Under the pieces are notes generated by a model. That model had not been told where the DNA came from, ran no database searches, and worked only from the letters and a program-made list of their open reading frames with translations. From Chitinivorax sp. B (GTDB taxonomy: Bacteria; Pseudomonadota; Gammaproteobacteria; Burkholderiales; SCOH01): a DNA stretch of 37,392 bases. Within the stretch, counting starts at the first letter, position 1, and every line of letters begins with the position of its first letter. Below, in pieces: positions 35,568 through 37,392 of this stretch. The DNA is taken from the NCBI RefSeq assembly GCF_005503445.1, contig NZ_SCOH01000045.1:1-37392 (forward strand), given 5' to 3'. A program made the translations under genes and the position numbers.

Positions 35568-36111
35568 GAAAGCCTCTAAGCAAGTCAAACCAGAAGTCGG
35601 TTCGGTCGATTAGTCACCAAAGCCGGCGCAAGGACCGCATCAGCTACATTTTCCGATATCTGGATGCATCCAGGCAATGTAACCAGCACAGATACTTGCT
35701 TCAACAACATACCCATCAACATATCAGGATATTGTCATTTAATTGCAACCGCTCTACGTAAATTTGCTTATTTACTTGGCATTAACCAGCCATCAACAAT
35801 GCTGTTTCCGGCCACGTCGGACAGAGGTAGTACGGCACATATCAGCCACCGTTTCCGTGCCATGCGAAGGACAGGCCGAGCATGTTCTACGCCGCAGTCC
35901 ATTGCTCATACAGGGAAAATGCGTATGCCGCACATACTGTCGTGTCGTGCCATATGAATTGCTGCAAAGCATGATTGGGGTATTGATGTACTTGTAACAG
36001 GACAAACGGTCACGGATACCAGACTAGGCCACGCCCATAGCCGATCAATGACACTAGAATAATCAGCCAACACTTTCCTCCATTGCATTCCGATCCTAAG
36101 GACTTTTGACC
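35568..36111. other. Intergenic region between AraC gene and GH8 gene
   Basis: This 544-bp divergent region has several short frames without ribosome binding sites, which I regard as chance. GTAAAT (35758-35763) and ATTTAC (35770-35775) form a perfect inverted repeat that could be an operator. No RNA gene or mobile element is seen. Confidence 0.4.
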
Positions 36112-37392
36112 ATGCCCACTCTTCGTCCCATCGCTATCGCACTGGCAATTGCTTTGAACAGCCCAAGCCTGCTGTCCGCTGCCCAGGCTATGGATATGTC
36201 GACCACGGTTGAGGAGGCCCGCTATGCCAGCGGTGTCATCCGGCCCAACCATGTCAGCCAAAGCCAGTTGGAACAGGCCACGGTGGCGTTTTACCAAAGC
36301 TGGAAAAGTCGCTATCTGAAGCCACGCCCCAAATTCAACGATCAATACTACGTTTACTATGGCGGCGAGGATGGCAAATACAATGTATCGGAAGGACAAG
36401 GCTTCGGCATGCTGGTCACCATGCAAATGGCCGGGAAAGATGCGGAAGCCCGCCGCTATTTCGATGGCTTGACCCGCCTGTATCGCGCCTTTCCCAGCAG
36501 TACGGACAAAGGGCTGATGGCATGGGTTCAGACCATCGACAACAATGGCAACATGGTCAATCTGAGTCGCCTGGGTTCAAGCGCCGCCACCGATGGCGAT
36601 ATGGATGCCGCTTTTGCCTTGCTGCTGGCTGACAAAACCTGGGGAAGCAATGGGGCGATCAACTACAAAGCGGAAGCCCTGAAAACCCTGGCAGCCCTGA
36701 AGCGGTCAATCGTACACAAACAGAACAAATTCCTGAAAGTGGGTGATTGGGCGGAAGATGGCAATGAGCCGATGGGACGGCTGACCCGCTTTTCCGATTA
36801 CATGTTCAACCACCTACGGGCGTTTTACCAAGCCACAGGGGATGCATTCTGGCGTGATGTGCTGGACCTCGCCTACAGCATTGCTTTGCAGGTTCAACAT
36901 GACTACAGCGCCAATACCGGCCTGCTGCCGGACTTTGCATTACGCCAAAGCAACGGCCGTTTCGCACCGCCACCCGGCAAAGTACTGGAGGCAGATACCG
37001 ACAACAAATACGCGTGGAATGCCTGTCGCATTCCCCTGCGCTTTGCCATGGATTATCTGTTGACCGGTGACGCCCGTGCCTTGCCCATTCTCAACACACT
37101 GAACAACTGGATTCGCAGCAACAGTGGCGAACGGGCGGATCATGTCATGGCGGGCTATGATCTGAGCGGCAAACCATTGGCCAACTACAGCTCATTGGCT
37201 TTCAGTGCGCCATTTGCAGTCAGCGCCATGGTCAGCAACAACAATCAGGCATGGTTGAACAAATTATGGGATCACATCAGCAAAACCGATGATAAAAGCT
37301 ATTACGCAGATTCGATCAAAATGTTGTCAATGATCGCAGTCTCCGGCCTGTGGCGTGGTATTGAAGGTAATCCCACCCCTACCCCCACACCT
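36112..37392 (+). CDS. GH8-family glycoside hydrolase with Pro-Thr linker (3'-partial)
   Basis: A secreted endo-glycosidase of family GH8 (endoglucanase, chitosanase or xylanase). AAGGA precedes the ATG at 36112 by 9 bases. Residues 1-26 form a signal peptide (ending AAQA). The catalytic acid is Glu94 in NVSEGQGFGM, and the family motif ATDGDMD (159-165) holds Asp161. The alpha/alpha-barrel runs on to about residue 415. After GIEGNPTPTPTP the gene leaves the window with no stop, so a further domain, probably carbohydrate-binding, is expected. Which GH8 subgroup, and thus cellulose or chitosan, cannot be decided because the base residue is not identifiable by eye. The linker resembles that of the M23 peptidase at the opposite end of the window. 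Confidence 0.92.
   Translation, partial: MPTLRPIAIALAIALNSPSLLSAAQAMDMSTTVEEARYASGVIRPNHVSQSQLEQATVAFYQSWKSRYLKPRPKFNDQYYVYYGGEDGKYNVSEGQGFGMLVTMQMAGKDAEARRYFDGLTRLYRAFPSSTDKGLMAWVQTIDNNGNMVNLSRLGSSAATDGDMDAAFALLLADKTWGSNGAINYKAEALKTLAALKRSIVHKQNKFLKVGDWAEDGNEPMGRLTRFSDYMFNHLRAFYQATGDAFWRDVLDLAYSIALQVQHDYSANTGLLPDFALRQSNGRFAPPPGKVLEADTDNKYAWNACRIPLRFAMDYLLTGDARALPILNTLNNWIRSNSGERADHVMAGYDLSGKPLANYSSLAFSAPFAVSAMVSNNNQAWLNKLWDHISKTDDKSYYADSIKMLSMIAVSGLWRGIEGNPTPTPTP

Noticed and set aside
35664-35997. Overlapping reading frames of 84-97 codons between the AraC and GH8 genes
   Set aside because: No ribosome binding sites, unusual composition (many Cys/His/Arg), and several frames overlap in the same DNA. 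They look like chance.

Overview
The window looks like a piece of a moderately GC-rich betaproteobacterial chromosome. I infer a free-living, polymer-degrading member near the Neisseriales or Chitinimonas/Chitinivorax group. The basis is the proteobacterial-type ValRS, a NuoB paralogue, an Azospirillum-type indolepyruvate/phenylpyruvate decarboxylase, and secreted M23 and GH8 enzymes with (PT)n linkers. I see no rRNA, tRNA, CRISPR array or insertion sequence. No taxonomic marker beyond general protein similarity was available.

Left part (1-13.1 kb). Two tandem secreted M23 (LasA/beta-lytic type) peptidases lie on the minus strand; the first runs off the window inside a Thr-Pro linker. They are followed by a small secreted hypothetical protein, a lipoprotein penicillin-acylase-family hydrolase (-), valS (+) with a strong terminator, an ipdC-type TPP decarboxylase (+), a secreted two-part hypothetical protein (+), a Sel1-repeat protein (-) and a small methyltransferase (-).

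Central part (13.5-26.5 kb). A DeoR-family regulator (-) faces, across a 613-bp repeat-bearing region, a tightly packed operon of twelve plus-strand genes. In order these are a Gfo/Idh/MocA dehydrogenase, a DegT aminotransferase, a Nudix hydrolase, a second DegT aminotransferase, an FAD monooxygenase-like protein, a HAD phosphatase, a fatty-acid-desaturase-like diiron protein, an MTA/purine nucleoside phosphorylase, a NudK-like Nudix hydrolase, a solute-binding-protein fold without a signal peptide, an MFS exporter and a YeaD-like hexose-6-phosphate mutarotase. Almost every junction overlaps or is only a few bases long. The combination of dehydrogenase, PLP aminotransferase, HAD phosphatase and hexose-6-phosphate mutarotase resembles the logic of kanosamine-type amino-sugar synthesis (NtdC/NtdA/NtdB). 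It carries extra oxidative tailoring enzymes and an exporter. I regard it as a candidate uncharacterised amino-sugar or aminocyclitol natural-product cluster; the product is unknown.

Right part (26.5-37.4 kb). This holds a diguanylate cyclase with a GTG start, an M3 oligopeptidase with a strong terminator, a secreted protein built of three copies of an unrecognised module, two tandem purine-nucleoside-permease-family proteins (-), an orphan nuoB next to a DUF4336 gene (-), an AraC regulator (-) and a GH8 glycosidase (+). The GH8 gene leaves the window in another (PT)n linker. Both window ends therefore fall in the same kind of low-complexity linker, which suggests contig ends.
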